A stretch of 64,000 bases of DNA, taken from assembly GCA_014529385.2 (NCBI GenBank), contig CM043952.1, positions 53,462,119 through 53,526,118 of the forward strand, written 5' to 3'. The notes beneath the pieces were generated by a model. The model was not told where the DNA came from, searched no databases, and worked only from the letters and a program-made list of their open reading frames with translations. The stretch comes from Adiantum capillus-veneris (taxonomy: Eukaryota; Streptophyta; Polypodiopsida; Polypodiales; Pteridaceae). This document shows, in pieces, positions 54,281 to 64,000 of this stretch. The first letter of the stretch is position 1. Every line of letters starts with the position of its first letter. The position numbers and the translations under genes were made by a program.

Positions 54281-55747
54281 CATGTTATGCCTACTAGTTT
54301 CCTTGGTATCATTTATCTTTGCATGCCTTGAATGAATGGGATTCTCACGGTTCATGAAGAGCTTCTGGTGGATCAGGTTCACAATGTGCCCCGTGTTCTT
54401 GTTTAAAAGCATGTTTCATTGTGTGTACTCGTTGATGTACATCTCGAGGTCCTCCTCGTCTCTTATTAACGGTCGGATTTTGCACTCTATAAAGTAACAA
54501 GACATTGGGTTTTGTTGCGAGATCAGATCGGACTCGGTTCTAAATGTTGCTTTCTATAGCAATATGTTGAAGAAGAAGCCCTCCGGTTGGTATTCGGTGA
54601 ATCGTACGAGCCGGTGATTTTCTAGTACCAAGTTGTTGTAGGCATCATACATCTGGCTCTTCTGAGATCCTGTGGTGTTGTTCTCAATCTTGAAATGTTT
54701 GTGGTACATGCAGAACGTGTATTGCTCTAGCGGCAGTGGCCTTGCACAGTACAAGTCGACTGGGTGCATAACGATCGTTTGGCTCTGTGATAACAATCTT
54801 TGTCTTAGTGAAGGTGGCGATGAGTCAATATATTCCACGGCTTCGCTTCTTGTGATGATCGAAATTTGCAGGCAATTTAGTGTTGCCTCTGTTGCTGAAA
54901 TTGGCTTGGACATTATCGATACTGCAATTACGCGGAGCTTGACCTTGTCTAATTCATTGAGGCCGAGCCTTGCTGCATTTTCCTCTGAAAGGTTGAGTGG
55001 ACCCATTGGTTCTGTCTTCATTGCGTACTTTAACAGGTAGTGAGATATAGATGAGTTGGTCACACATTGGATGTTCATGTGCACTCCCCACAACAGCAAG
55101 ATTGTCGGGTGGTAAGGAACTACGTTACGGTGTTCATGTCCTGGCATATAGTACAACCACCTTGATGTTTGTGGGTCCATTATGGGTTTGGTTGATAGTT
55201 TAGGGCTGAATGGAAAGCCGTATTTGCATGAGTGTTGGCCCATAACCTTGCAGGTGGACTTGCATTTGTGAATTTGTTTTCTTGTGACGAGGTGATGTAA
55301 ATGGTTTGAGAAATTCAAAGGAGGCTGTTGTGGGTCAGGTATGTATGCCGCTATTTCATCTGCTACCAACTCAATGTCGCCACGGAAAACCCACAAAATC
55401 AGATGAGCATGCAGTGACCCTTGGTTTTGTATCTCGTACCTTAAAAGATGATGCTCAATTTCGCCTAGGACTTTGCTCCCCCCAAAAATGTGGCTGTTCA
55501 AGAAGACGTGCAGACGCTCGTGGAACAACACGGCACACTCGACAGGACAATCTTTCCATGTGTAGCTTCCATTGAATGAATGGGCGATATTTTCGATTAC
55601 TGTAATTTCGTTCCACCTGCTTTCTGTCACTTCGTCTGCTGTAAATGTGAGGAACATATCGGGTAGGCCCCACAAGTCAACCATTGCGATGAGATATTTG
55701 AGGTTCTTTCGATGCCATGATGGAGTGCCGGGCCCCGGGGGATTCAC
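54281..55747 (-). pseudogene. Helitron RepHel, replication initiator (Rep) domain
   Basis: Minus-strand frame from 55747 with stops at 54554-54556 and about 54413-54415, then open to the GyC target duplication. Residues from 55747: FLTFTADEVTESRW (32-45), HUH motif LHAHLILW (His113, His115), cysteine cluster CKSTCKVMGQHSCKYGFP (162-179), and catalytic tyrosine motif YLLKYAMK (Tyr237, Tyr241). These are the Helitron HUH endonuclease features that nick and rejoin DNA. The start codon here is GTG, preceded by a stop, so the N-terminus is lost. The helicase half continues at 40635 downward, beyond GyC. Confidence 0.92.
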
Positions 55748-55863
55748 TATGTAGTTTCGTATGGTATCACGTGAGTGTAAGGAAGAGGGGTTTTAAATAG
55801 GGGGGCCATAAGCGTATACAATAGAGGTACCCCCCTCTTATTTCTTGGTTTCTACCGTAGGTA

Positions 55864-55899
<36 letters not shown>

Positions 55900-57390
55900 A
55901 ATGGAAGGTGAGCAAGAAATCCGAAAAACTTTATCAAGAACCTCTCAAAAGTATAATAGCATGAGAAGTATAGAACACAAAAGGACGAGCGTTTCAGCTC
56001 CACCTAGCCTCTCTAGGTTTTAAGAGAAACCTTTGACATAGTTTGGACATTGTGGACAAAGCGCAAAAAGGGAAATGGACATTAGAGAATGTCCCATGTG
56101 GGTGCTCTCAATAAAAGATAGTGCATAAAAAACCTAATGCCAAAGAAGCAGGCAACCTACATATAACTAGAGGATGCATAAGCATATTTTTCCATGCACA
56201 ATCTATAGAGCTTCTACATCTCTCCCCCACATTCAAACACGTACAAAAAGCTTCTGCAACGACTTTGAGGGACCAAACAACATTTGAGGGAACAATGATG
56301 GAGGCACTTTGAAAAACTCTGAACTGTCAAAAGATGTGGTTGCGAGAGCACACATGTACAATATGCATATGGTTATAAGCTACTGCTCTATTTTCATCAA
56401 CAAACGCATGTCCGATGCATGCTACTCACTTGGATTAAAAACCCCATCTCAACCCAATAATTCAATGTCGAGTCGTAGCTCAAGTGAGGGGAGTTTGTGG
56501 CATCCTCCAGTTATTTTATATGCATTTGTTCATACGCATATTTTATAAGGCTAGGTTGTGGGGGTAGGCGATCCAACTCTTTGCTTGGGGTTTGCTCGAT
56601 CACCTTCATTGTGTAAAAAGTTGTGCACTTAGATGTCGCTTGTGGCTTGCTTGGGCAATCACCCGACTATTGAAGGTGCAAACTATTCCTCACGTTACTA
56701 AAAGCGCTCTTCAGTGGTTGACCACATTAAAAGAGCCCAACATTGGGCTTGCCAAAAACATTTTTAGTAAACTGAAGAAAATAAGAGCACGCTCAAAATT
56801 CTTCTAGTCTTTCGGCCAATTTTTGAAGTATTTTTTTATAATTACACTAAAACTTGTTAAATTTTTTCGGTTCTCTACAAGGCAAGGTCAAAGTCTAGCC
56901 GACATTTTGCAATTAAAGCTAGCACAAATACACTTAACCCCAATTTTTACAAACCTTGGAGCCCCAACATAACCTTCACGTAACCAATAACTTCTGTTAG
57001 ATAGCAAAACAGTGAAACAAGTGCGACCTAGGTCTTAATGGACCTTCTAAAGAGAATACTAAAACTATTCAAGGAGGGATTATGGGAAATTGAAATGGAA
57101 GGTGAGGCAGCACAGATTGTGGGCAACATTGAAGAAAAGAATGGATGATTGAAGAGGCGATCGACTTGATGCTCGGAAAAAGTGTGCCTCAACTTAACCT
57201 TGAGCCGATTGAAGAATTAAAATAGTCGATTGGAAGGGAGGAGAAGAAGGAGAAAATGGCTTGGAAATTTGAGAAAATAGAGTAGAATTCCAAAAAAATA
57301 TTGATGATTAAAATTCCTCTTTGAATCTACCCTAAACTTTAAAGGGAATTTTGTATATTTGTGAAATTGATTTTTCTTTAACACTGCTGA

Positions 57391-57394
<4 letters not shown>
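55748..57394. other. No gene seen; poly-G tract at the left
   Basis: After the Rep fragment there is a G run (55864-55898) and then about 1.5 kb of AT-rich sequence. Open segments of 60-79 residues on the plus strand show no family features. No Helitron 5' terminus could be recognised. Confidence 0.6.
55864..55898. repeat. Poly-G tract (G35)
   Basis: Thirty-five consecutive G on the plus strand. Confidence 0.95.
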
Positions 57395-57422
<28 letters not shown>

Positions 57423-57451
57423 GCAGTGACTAGCCTAACAACAGCAGCAGC

Positions 57452-57482
<31 letters not shown>

Positions 57483-57514
57483 GCAGTGACTAGCCTAACA
57501 ACAGTAGTAGCAGG
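57395..57514. repeat. 60-bp tandem duplication containing (GT)n
   Basis: Two 60-bp units, each a (GT)n run followed by GGCAGTGACTAGCCTAACAA and an AGCAGCAGCAG or AGTAGTAGCAG tail. Confidence 0.92.
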
Positions 57515-57727
57515 CCCTTGCTTCAAACGTACCTTACCTGACTTGCCACTTTGGAAGTTGGAAGCGCTTGGAAATTAGCACTGGGCATTAATGGTGTCAG
57601 GGAAAAATGACTCCAAGTTTCCTTTTCTAAGCTCTATATTCTCAATCCCTCGGATTCCCTCCACTATCCAAGTGCCCACTGGCCACCTTCAAGCTTCCAT
57701 CTCCTGTGGTGCGCATGCCCAAGTAGT

Positions 57728-57758
<31 letters not shown>
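57728..57758. repeat. (CA)n microsatellite
   Basis: About 15 CA units. Confidence 0.95.
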
Positions 57759-57762
<4 letters not shown>

Positions 57763-57968
57763 CTCTTTGGAATGCACGTGTACTTTGTGCCATTACCGTT
57801 GCCACTGTCTGCACCTGTTCCTTTGTCCCTCCCCAATACTGCAACATCATCTAAGCAGATATCGGGCAGATTTTGGGGACCTCTTGGCGCTGCTGTTTAC
57901 CAAATCCATCATCCCTTGTAGGTATTACTGGCAGCTTCAAAGTTTTTTGGTAAGTTTACTGGCTTAAG

Positions 57969-57970
<2 letters not shown>

Positions 57971-58056
<86 letters not shown>
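57971..58056. repeat. (GA)n microsatellite
   Basis: About 42 uninterrupted GA units. Confidence 0.95.
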
Positions 58057-58057
<1 letters not shown>

Positions 58058-59071
58058 TAAACATATTTATGCAAGTGCTTGAGTGCAGCCTTCCCCAACT
58101 CGTCCCTCAAAAACAGAGCTTCAATCATGGAACATGAGCTCAAATCTTCATGTTTGACATTGGTGACCATGAAGCCGGATACAGATTTGCTAGAAAGCTT
58201 TGCCTCAAAAGACGGTCGCCTATTGCATCCTTTGAAGACAGCTCAAAGCTTTTCTTACGATCACCACCCCTTGCTGAGCATATAATCATAGAAGTGCAGC
58301 CTGTATTCCAAGACATGTCGACATCCGGGGAGAAATCTTTCACTGCATATTCACCGAAAACAGCCCAAGGGTTTCTTTGCTATGCACGTGTTGCATGGCA
58401 TAGTAGGAAATCTTCATTGCGCATTCATCGAAAAGAGCCCCTTTCTTGCTATCATACCCTGCCACATGTAGCTTGCGATCAAAGCAGTCCAAGAGACCTT
58501 GTGCTTTTAGAAGTACATCACGTTTTGCATACATGTCTACTCACTTCAAAGCTCAGCATTTTTTCTCAAGAGCCCCTAATGTCATAGTGAATCACATTTC
58601 CCTTTCTGTGTCTTGCATAGAAAACAAAGACCCTTCCCTTTCTCTGTAGCACTTGGCTCCCCTTTTTGAAGAAACAATGACCCTCCCCGTTCCGGCTTCT
58701 CACCATAGGCATAGCTGCAAGTGCCTGGAATGCGACTCCCTCCTGATGCACCCGCCCCGGATGCAAACTGGTTGCTCTCTTTCTCACGGCACTTTGCATG
58801 CTCCCATCCTGCTTGCTTCTTCTCGCTCTAATTTCAATGCATGCCTTTGCTTCTATTTGCTAGGCTTATCTCAGCAGGCGCTGGAGAAAGCTCGCTGATT
58901 AGTGCTGCTGAGACAGGGCTCGCTGGCATTTGCTGCGCTTATCTCACTGAGACAAGTACCCGGCTAGAAAAAATCACAAAATGTTGGCATTAGTTTGAAA
59001 TGAAAAAGGGAAGCAGCACTTCTATTTCCACATGGACCCTCATCTGCACTTTTCCTAACGCGGACTCTGTT

Positions 59072-59073
<2 letters not shown>
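58057..59073. other. No gene seen
   Basis: About 1 kb, mixed composition. Open segments of up to 145 residues on the plus strand (58150-58587) have no recognisable family. A 33-bp imperfect repeat (AAATCTTTCACTGCATATTC / AAATCTTCATTGCGCATTC, about 58332 and 58408) lies inside that segment, which argues for chance openness. Confidence 0.5.

Positions 59074-59139
<66 letters not shown>
59074..59139. repeat. (CT)n microsatellite
   Basis: About 33 CT units. Confidence 0.95.
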
Positions 59140-59142
<3 letters not shown>

Positions 59143-59202
59143 TCTCTTTTGCGAGGCAAGGGTCTTTCCCCTCCAGTCGTCTGTCTGTCTGCATGCAACA
59201 AT

Positions 59203-59203
<1 letters not shown>

Positions 59204-59275
<72 letters not shown>
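59204..59275. repeat. (CT)n microsatellite
   Basis: About 36 CT units, 64 bases after the preceding tract. Confidence 0.95.
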
Positions 59276-59277
<2 letters not shown>

Positions 59278-59423
59278 GCAAGGCAGAGGCGGGACGAGGG
59301 TGTGGAGACAAATTACTGATGTTGGTGTGCTTTGAGTTGAAGCTACAAGGAGAGATTAACCCCGTTGCTCAGGGAGGAGAGGAGCATTGAGAAAGAATGT
59401 GCAAGTGGCGGAGCTTTTGGTTT

Positions 59424-59449
59424 GGGGGGGGGGGGGGGGGGGGGGGGGG
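59424..59449. repeat. Poly-G tract (G26)
   Basis: Twenty-six consecutive G on the plus strand. Confidence 0.95.
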
Positions 59450-59537
59450 CGCTCGCACTGGAATTTGCAAAGGAAAGTAGGGGAGGGGAATAATCACAGA
59501 ATCTCAATATTGAATGGGTTTTTATTTTTGTAGAGCC

Positions 59538-59564
59538 AGTAGTAGTAGTAGTAGTAGTAGTAGT
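59538..59564. repeat. (AGT)n trinucleotide repeat
   Basis: About nine units. Confidence 0.95.
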
Positions 59565-62116
59565 ATGTGCTACAAATTTCAACAAAGAAAAATTAAAACG
59601 AATCTTCGATGATGCTGACGAGGAAGCGTTAGCAGAAAAAGCGGCATACGTTGCTTCGCCATGCATGCACATGGAAACAAGGCTTGTCAACAATCCATCA
59701 ATGAGTGTTGGCGCAGATTGTCCCAGGCCAATGACATAGAGAGAGAGAGGGAGGGAGAGAGAGAGAGAGAGGGGGGTTGGTTTTCTCTTTATAGAACTGT
59801 AAAGGGCACTTCTACAGACGGCGTAGGCGTTTGTTTTCATGGCTTACTCCAACATGGAAGTGTCATCGTGATTCCATGAGGTAGATGGTTCAATTCTTCA
59901 ATTTCCATTTTGTGAGAGTAAGAGAAAGGGGGATTTGTTGAGAGTAAGAGAAAGGTGGAGCCAGTATACGAGAAAGATCATAGCCAGTATGTTGAACACA
60001 TTTTGAAAAAGGGTCATGAAGGCGAATCCTGCAAGATGCGAGTGAAAGCAGAATGGGCGTCGAGGATGTGATAGCTGAGAAGTGCAGAGGCATGGGCAGG
60101 TGGCAAGTGCGAGGCTAGGAGCGGAGCCGAATTTAGAGACGCGACGATGAGTTGGAAGTACAGTTTCTTGAATTTGCTAAGAGGAAATTTTAAACCAAGC
60201 CTTTAGAGGGCCTTCACTCAGGGAATCCCAATTGAGCTGAGACACATTTTTCTTGACCATTGGCGAGCCATGACTTTGCACGCCACGTATAAGCAGTGCT
60301 CAAGAAAACATTTTTTCAAAAGTTGGTAAACCTACACATGAAAAATAGTGTAGGCAAATTGATTAAATTTGAGGGTTTTTATACTAAATTACAGTACATC
60401 TCTAAATCGTGTAGATTTTCACCTTCAAATTTTAAATTTGAGGTTAATCTCAAAAATTGTAGGGGGATTACACTAAACAATACTTAGACCCCAGTTTTTG
60501 AATGCATGTGTTATTGAGTAACCCTAAAGCACAAAAGCTGATTCACATGTCTAAAGGCATAGGATGTCACTGAGCATAGACTTAACTATTAGGGTCCCAA
60601 CCTAGTGTTGTTACAATGTCAATCTTATGGATATATATATGTCATATGGAGTGCTAAACTAATTGGTTTGTCATTTGCATTCACACTTGTAGGAAATATG
60701 TTCCCACACTCTTATGAGATTTTTGTATGTATGCATGTGTAAGTAATGGCAGGGGAGACAGTAGTCGACCATCTAATTGAAAATGTAGGCCTTAATATGG
60801 AGGGAATGATGGCATGGCCTATAAAAATGTTTTTCTTATTTGGAAGGGAGAGACCGCCAACCCGTGTATTGCTTATCTTTGTTGATGACAATGAGTGGTG
60901 GAAGGAGAATATGAGATTGTTGTTCTTGAAGTTTAGCTTGCATTTAATTGACTACTATAAAGTTACATATTTTGATAGAGCTAACACATCTTCGACAATT
61001 GTCCTTGAAAGGCTAGAAGTCATAAAAAGGCTTGCTTTGTTGCAATGCCTTGCGAGAGTTGCACAACGTGGTGCCAGCGAAGAGCGTAGGTGATAGAGGA
61101 TCAAGAGCCGTGGTGATTGTGGGCAAGGACCAGAGCACTGGTGACAAAGGCGTAGCGTCTCACTCTCTCATTCGTCTGCAGCTTGTGAGATTGGAAGCAG
61201 GTAGGAGCTACATGCATGCAACCCACAATTGTGAGAGACACACTTGGGGTTCTCTCTCTGTTTGGGACGATGGAAGGAGGCGCAGGGGGAGAGGAAGCAC
61301 CAAGTTGGAGCACCTGCAAACGACGTGGCGACAAAAGTGAGGGAGAGGCCTGGGGTGTCCACTAGGAAATATGTAAGATAGCACGTGCGAACAAAATAAA
61401 GGATTTATAACTTGGGACATGTACTGAAAAATGTACACACAAAAAGGGTTATTTAATTGAAAACGTAAAAGTTTCACATATAAAGGCTAATTGTTTTATA
61501 AAAATCCATACATAAAGGATACGTATAATACTTGAAAATATACAGATAAGGGATTATTTAAATAGCTCTTGTTTACACGTTCTATATGAAAATTTTACAT
61601 AGTGGACTCCAAGGGGGGAGATGACTTAATGCCTATGGAAGGGGGGCATGCAAGAGATGCCGGGCAATAAATCATGAAGACCGAGTAGTAGAGAATAGAC
61701 CAAGGCGGAGCATGTAGGGTGTGTGGCAACATGGAGAGCCAAACAAGGGATAGATCTGCAAGTTTGGGTGGGAGAAGGTGAGCATGGCAATGGGACTGCA
61801 GGGAGGCCTTTGAGGTGTTCGGGAACAAACAAAAAGGTCAAGGCAACACTTAACTCCATTTTGATATAAAAAGGCCATTGCATGGAGAGCAACAAGCTCG
61901 TGCTAGTAGACTTGAGTCAGGTGATAAGGTTATTTGGGAATGTGAGATTGATTTCAGAGTGCAACAACATAACGAAATGAAGATTTTAATGAGGGCAACT
62001 ATAAAGACGAGCAAAAGCTAATGCAATCTTGGGAGGTTCTTGTAAAAGAAATTGGAGCAAAGCAAGTAGGTGTGCAGGCTGTCTGTCGACCTGAACAGCA
62101 GAGGTGTCGTGCGCAG

Positions 62117-62117
<1 letters not shown>
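59565..62117. other. No confirmed gene
   Basis: About 2.5 kb with a GAGAGAGGGAGGGAGAG purine patch near 59738-59773 and otherwise mixed sequence. The only segment noted separately is the 60746-61093 ORF. No transposon motif was recognised. Confidence 0.5.
60746..61093 (+). CDS. Hypothetical ORF (115 aa), doubtful
   Basis: ATG-to-stop ORF of 115 residues with a hydrophobic-acidic stretch (RVLLIFVDDNEWWKENMRLL) and a basic C-terminus. No family recognised, no neighbours to support it, and the region around it is noncoding. It may be chance or a decayed fragment. Confidence 0.18.
   Translation: MAGETVVDHLIENVGLNMEGMMAWPIKMFFLFGRERPPTRVLLIFVDDNEWWKENMRLLFLKFSLHLIDYYKVTYFDRANTSSTIVLERLEVIKRLALLQCLARVAQRGASEERR

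Positions 62118-62118
<1 letters not shown>

Positions 62119-62155
<37 letters not shown>
62119..62155. repeat. (TC)n microsatellite
   Basis: About 18 TC units. Confidence 0.95.
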
Positions 62156-62159
<4 letters not shown>

Positions 62160-62548
62160 CGGAGGTGGCCATTGGTCCCTTCCTGCCCATGCCCGTGTGA
62201 GATAGTGCTGAGGCTGGGAAAGGTCTTGTCTCTCTCTTTGTCTAGCGCACACAAACCAGGGCAGACTAGCGAGTACGCAGCTCTATGCAAGAGAAAGAAC
62301 AAGGCAGGCGGATGCCTCAAACTGCAAGACGAAATGGAAAGGGGAGGTTTTGGGGAGTAGGGTTGCCAGCTTGATTTTGTATTTTGCTTCGAGTAGGGAG
62401 GGAAAGAGTGAATCTTCAAAAGACTCCTACTAATAAAGATGAAATAGAGGGAATACGTGCTGAGCGAGTATCACAAGAAGTTTTCGACAGATTCTCACAA
62501 TAGTTCCCACATTAGCTTATGACTTAACTCAACTTCATGAGCTTTTGT

Positions 62549-62549
<1 letters not shown>

Positions 62550-62584
<35 letters not shown>
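62550..62584. repeat. Poly-G tract (G35)
   Basis: Thirty-five consecutive G on the plus strand, immediately before the GC-rich tandem repeat. Confidence 0.95.
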
Positions 62585-62585
<1 letters not shown>

Positions 62586-62589
62586 AAGG

Positions 62590-62812
62590 GATTGTCGGGC
62601 CTCCCATGTAAGGGAGGCACGGCATACCTAGCTAGGTACAATTGGGGACAGGGTATTGTCGGCCTGGTGGGGGACCGCCATGGGGGGGCCGGCGGTCCCT
62701 TGCCGCCAATCATACCTACCTAGCTAGGCACGATCGGGGGCAGGGTATTGTCGGCCCGTCAATGGGAGGACCGGCGGTCCCCTCCCGCCAATCGTACCTA
62801 GTTAGGTATGCG
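62590..62812. repeat. GC-rich tandem repeat, about 84-88-bp unit
   Basis: Units begin near 62625, 62713 and 62796 (the last partial), with an incomplete earlier unit from 62590. Each has TACCTAG-CTAGGTA-type palindromes (perfect at 62625-62638), CAGGGTATTGTCGGCC and GGCCGGCGGTCC followed by a CCGCCAATC. Confidence 0.88.
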
Positions 62813-64000
62813 GTGACTCCCGAGCACAAGCTCATGATGTTAAGCATTGTATGAAAAACATTGAAAAAGGCTCCCTTTTCCTACATGAGAAAATTTCTAA
62901 ATCCTCTTGTGATATTGCTATATAGTCTTAGCACGTCTTTATAAATCACTTTTGTTGCACTTAACATGGGACTATTTTACATATGAAAACAAATGCATTA
63001 CAAAATTGAGTACAGATGTAGGTGTCTATTGGTTGCATTGGTAGCAAGTTATGTGAAATTAGTAGAATCATTGATGATTCTACTCGGTCTCCTGCTCGGT
63101 CTGCGGTTCCAATAACCGGAATCTAGGCAAATGTTGCTAGAGTCCACGCAAGCTGTCCAGGTCAGTGCCCACAAACTTGCTCTTGATCCGCGATACTATG
63201 CAGTGCCCACAAACTTGTTCCTCCTTCGCAGCGCCCACAAGCCTGCACCCACAAGCTTGCGCATGGCCTCGGCACCCAACCTGTCCCCGCCTGCATCCGT
63301 TCTACCGAGAGAGACAGAGAGAAAGAAAGAGACAGTTCGTCCTGCGCTCATATGACCTGCGCCCAAGACACATACACAAGCCTCCTCCTCGTTTCTCTTC
63401 GCCATCGCATCTCTTCGTCCCCTACTGCACCCAACCTCCCCCCACCTGCATCCGTTGTACCGAGAGACACAAAGAGGAGAGAGAGAAATGATATCTCAAT
63501 GTACACGCACGGAATAGACATCATCGCCCTTTTCTCTTGGTTCCACGTGTGTCCTCCCTGTTTTTCCACTACAAACTTTTCAAAGGGATCTTCCAAGATA
63601 CCCCTTGCTCGACCTGCTTCCAAAATGGGGCACGCCTACCTGGTTGCATTGGTAGCAAGTTATGTGAAATTAGTAGAATCATCGATGATAACAAGTGAAT
63701 TGTCTCTTTCATGTTACGGAGCACCACAATGCTGCCTTTCAACAACAAGGCCTTATAGTTTAAAAAGAAATTATAAAACATACACATGGAATTCACGAGT
63801 AAAACCAAATCTTCAAAGGTTAAATAAAATAATGATATAAAATTGGTTTTTATATTTGATAGCGTACATGTTTTCAAGGTTGTTTTTTTCAACAAAAAAA
63901 AAGCATAAATTCTCATTGCCCGTATGTCCAAGTGTTTTTTTAAAAATTTCAATGTGTTTTGAAAGTTTTTAAGGGGTCCATACGGGATATCAAATCTTTT
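62813..64000. other. No gene seen; short direct repeats
   Basis: A 48-bp near-identical direct repeat (63031-63078 and 63642-63689, one mismatch) starts GGTTGCATTGGTAGCAAG. Between its copies, a CCTGCATCCGTT-x-TACCGAGAGA block occurs twice (about 63289 and 63444). No coding sequence supported. Confidence 0.65.

Noticed and set aside
58150..58587. 145-residue plus-strand ORF in the right noncoding region
   Set aside because: Contains an imperfect internal DNA repeat, no recognisable motif, and overlaps other open frames on both strands.
59000..59390. Leu/Ser-rich ORFs of 106-111 residues
   Set aside because: Translation of (CT)n tracts in overlapping frames; no non-repeat domain.

Overview
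This window is plant nuclear DNA made almost entirely of nested transposable elements. No host gene, tRNA or rRNA could be supported. The plant assignment rests on three things: Ty3/gypsy elements with a second, archaeal-type RNase H (Tat lineage); a CACTA element whose transposase has the plant TNP2 layout; and Ty1/copia elements, one with an initiator-Met tRNA primer site. The style of the gag proteins and the dense dinucleotide repeats would fit a large-genome plant such as a fern, but that is only a guess.

Layout from left to right. 1-9361: GyA, a minus-strand Tat-type Ty3 element whose left LTR is cut by the window edge; it sits inside the gag region of the copia element CoA (9362-13080, plus strand). 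13081-14027: a spacer of diverged ~290-bp tandem repeats, each holding a 24-nt palindrome. 14028-28238: GyB, a plus-strand Tat-type element lacking the end of integrase and the polypurine tract, with a complete copia element, CoB (17606-22842, AAAAA target duplication), inside its gag. 28239-31078: remains of a related element in inverted orientation. 31079-38818: a CACTA transposon with perfect 12-bp inverted termini and decayed TNP2-like and TNPA-like genes on the minus strand. 38819-55747: a Helitron replicase-helicase gene (minus strand) split by GyC (40636-54275), a 13.6-kb Ty3 element with TGCAG target duplications and a tRNA-Asp primer site. 55748-64000: noncoding DNA rich in long CT/GA/GT tracts, three poly-G runs and a GC-rich tandem repeat.

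The most unusual object is GyC. Its gag-pol lies in one 9.3-kb frame broken by four in-frame stops and no frameshift. It encodes four zinc-knuckle-like motifs, a canonical-position DGGA protease-like domain, RT/RNase H and integrase. Downstream of integrase come a second retropepsin-like domain with a DTGA motif and a series of W-[VI]-P-K motifs, followed by a separate acidic ORF. The other notable point is chronological: CoB is nested in GyB, yet CoB's LTRs differ by about 3% and those of its host by about 0.7%.

All coding regions carry stops or frameshifts, so they are annotated as pseudogenes even where domains are well preserved. LTR divergences are hand counts.
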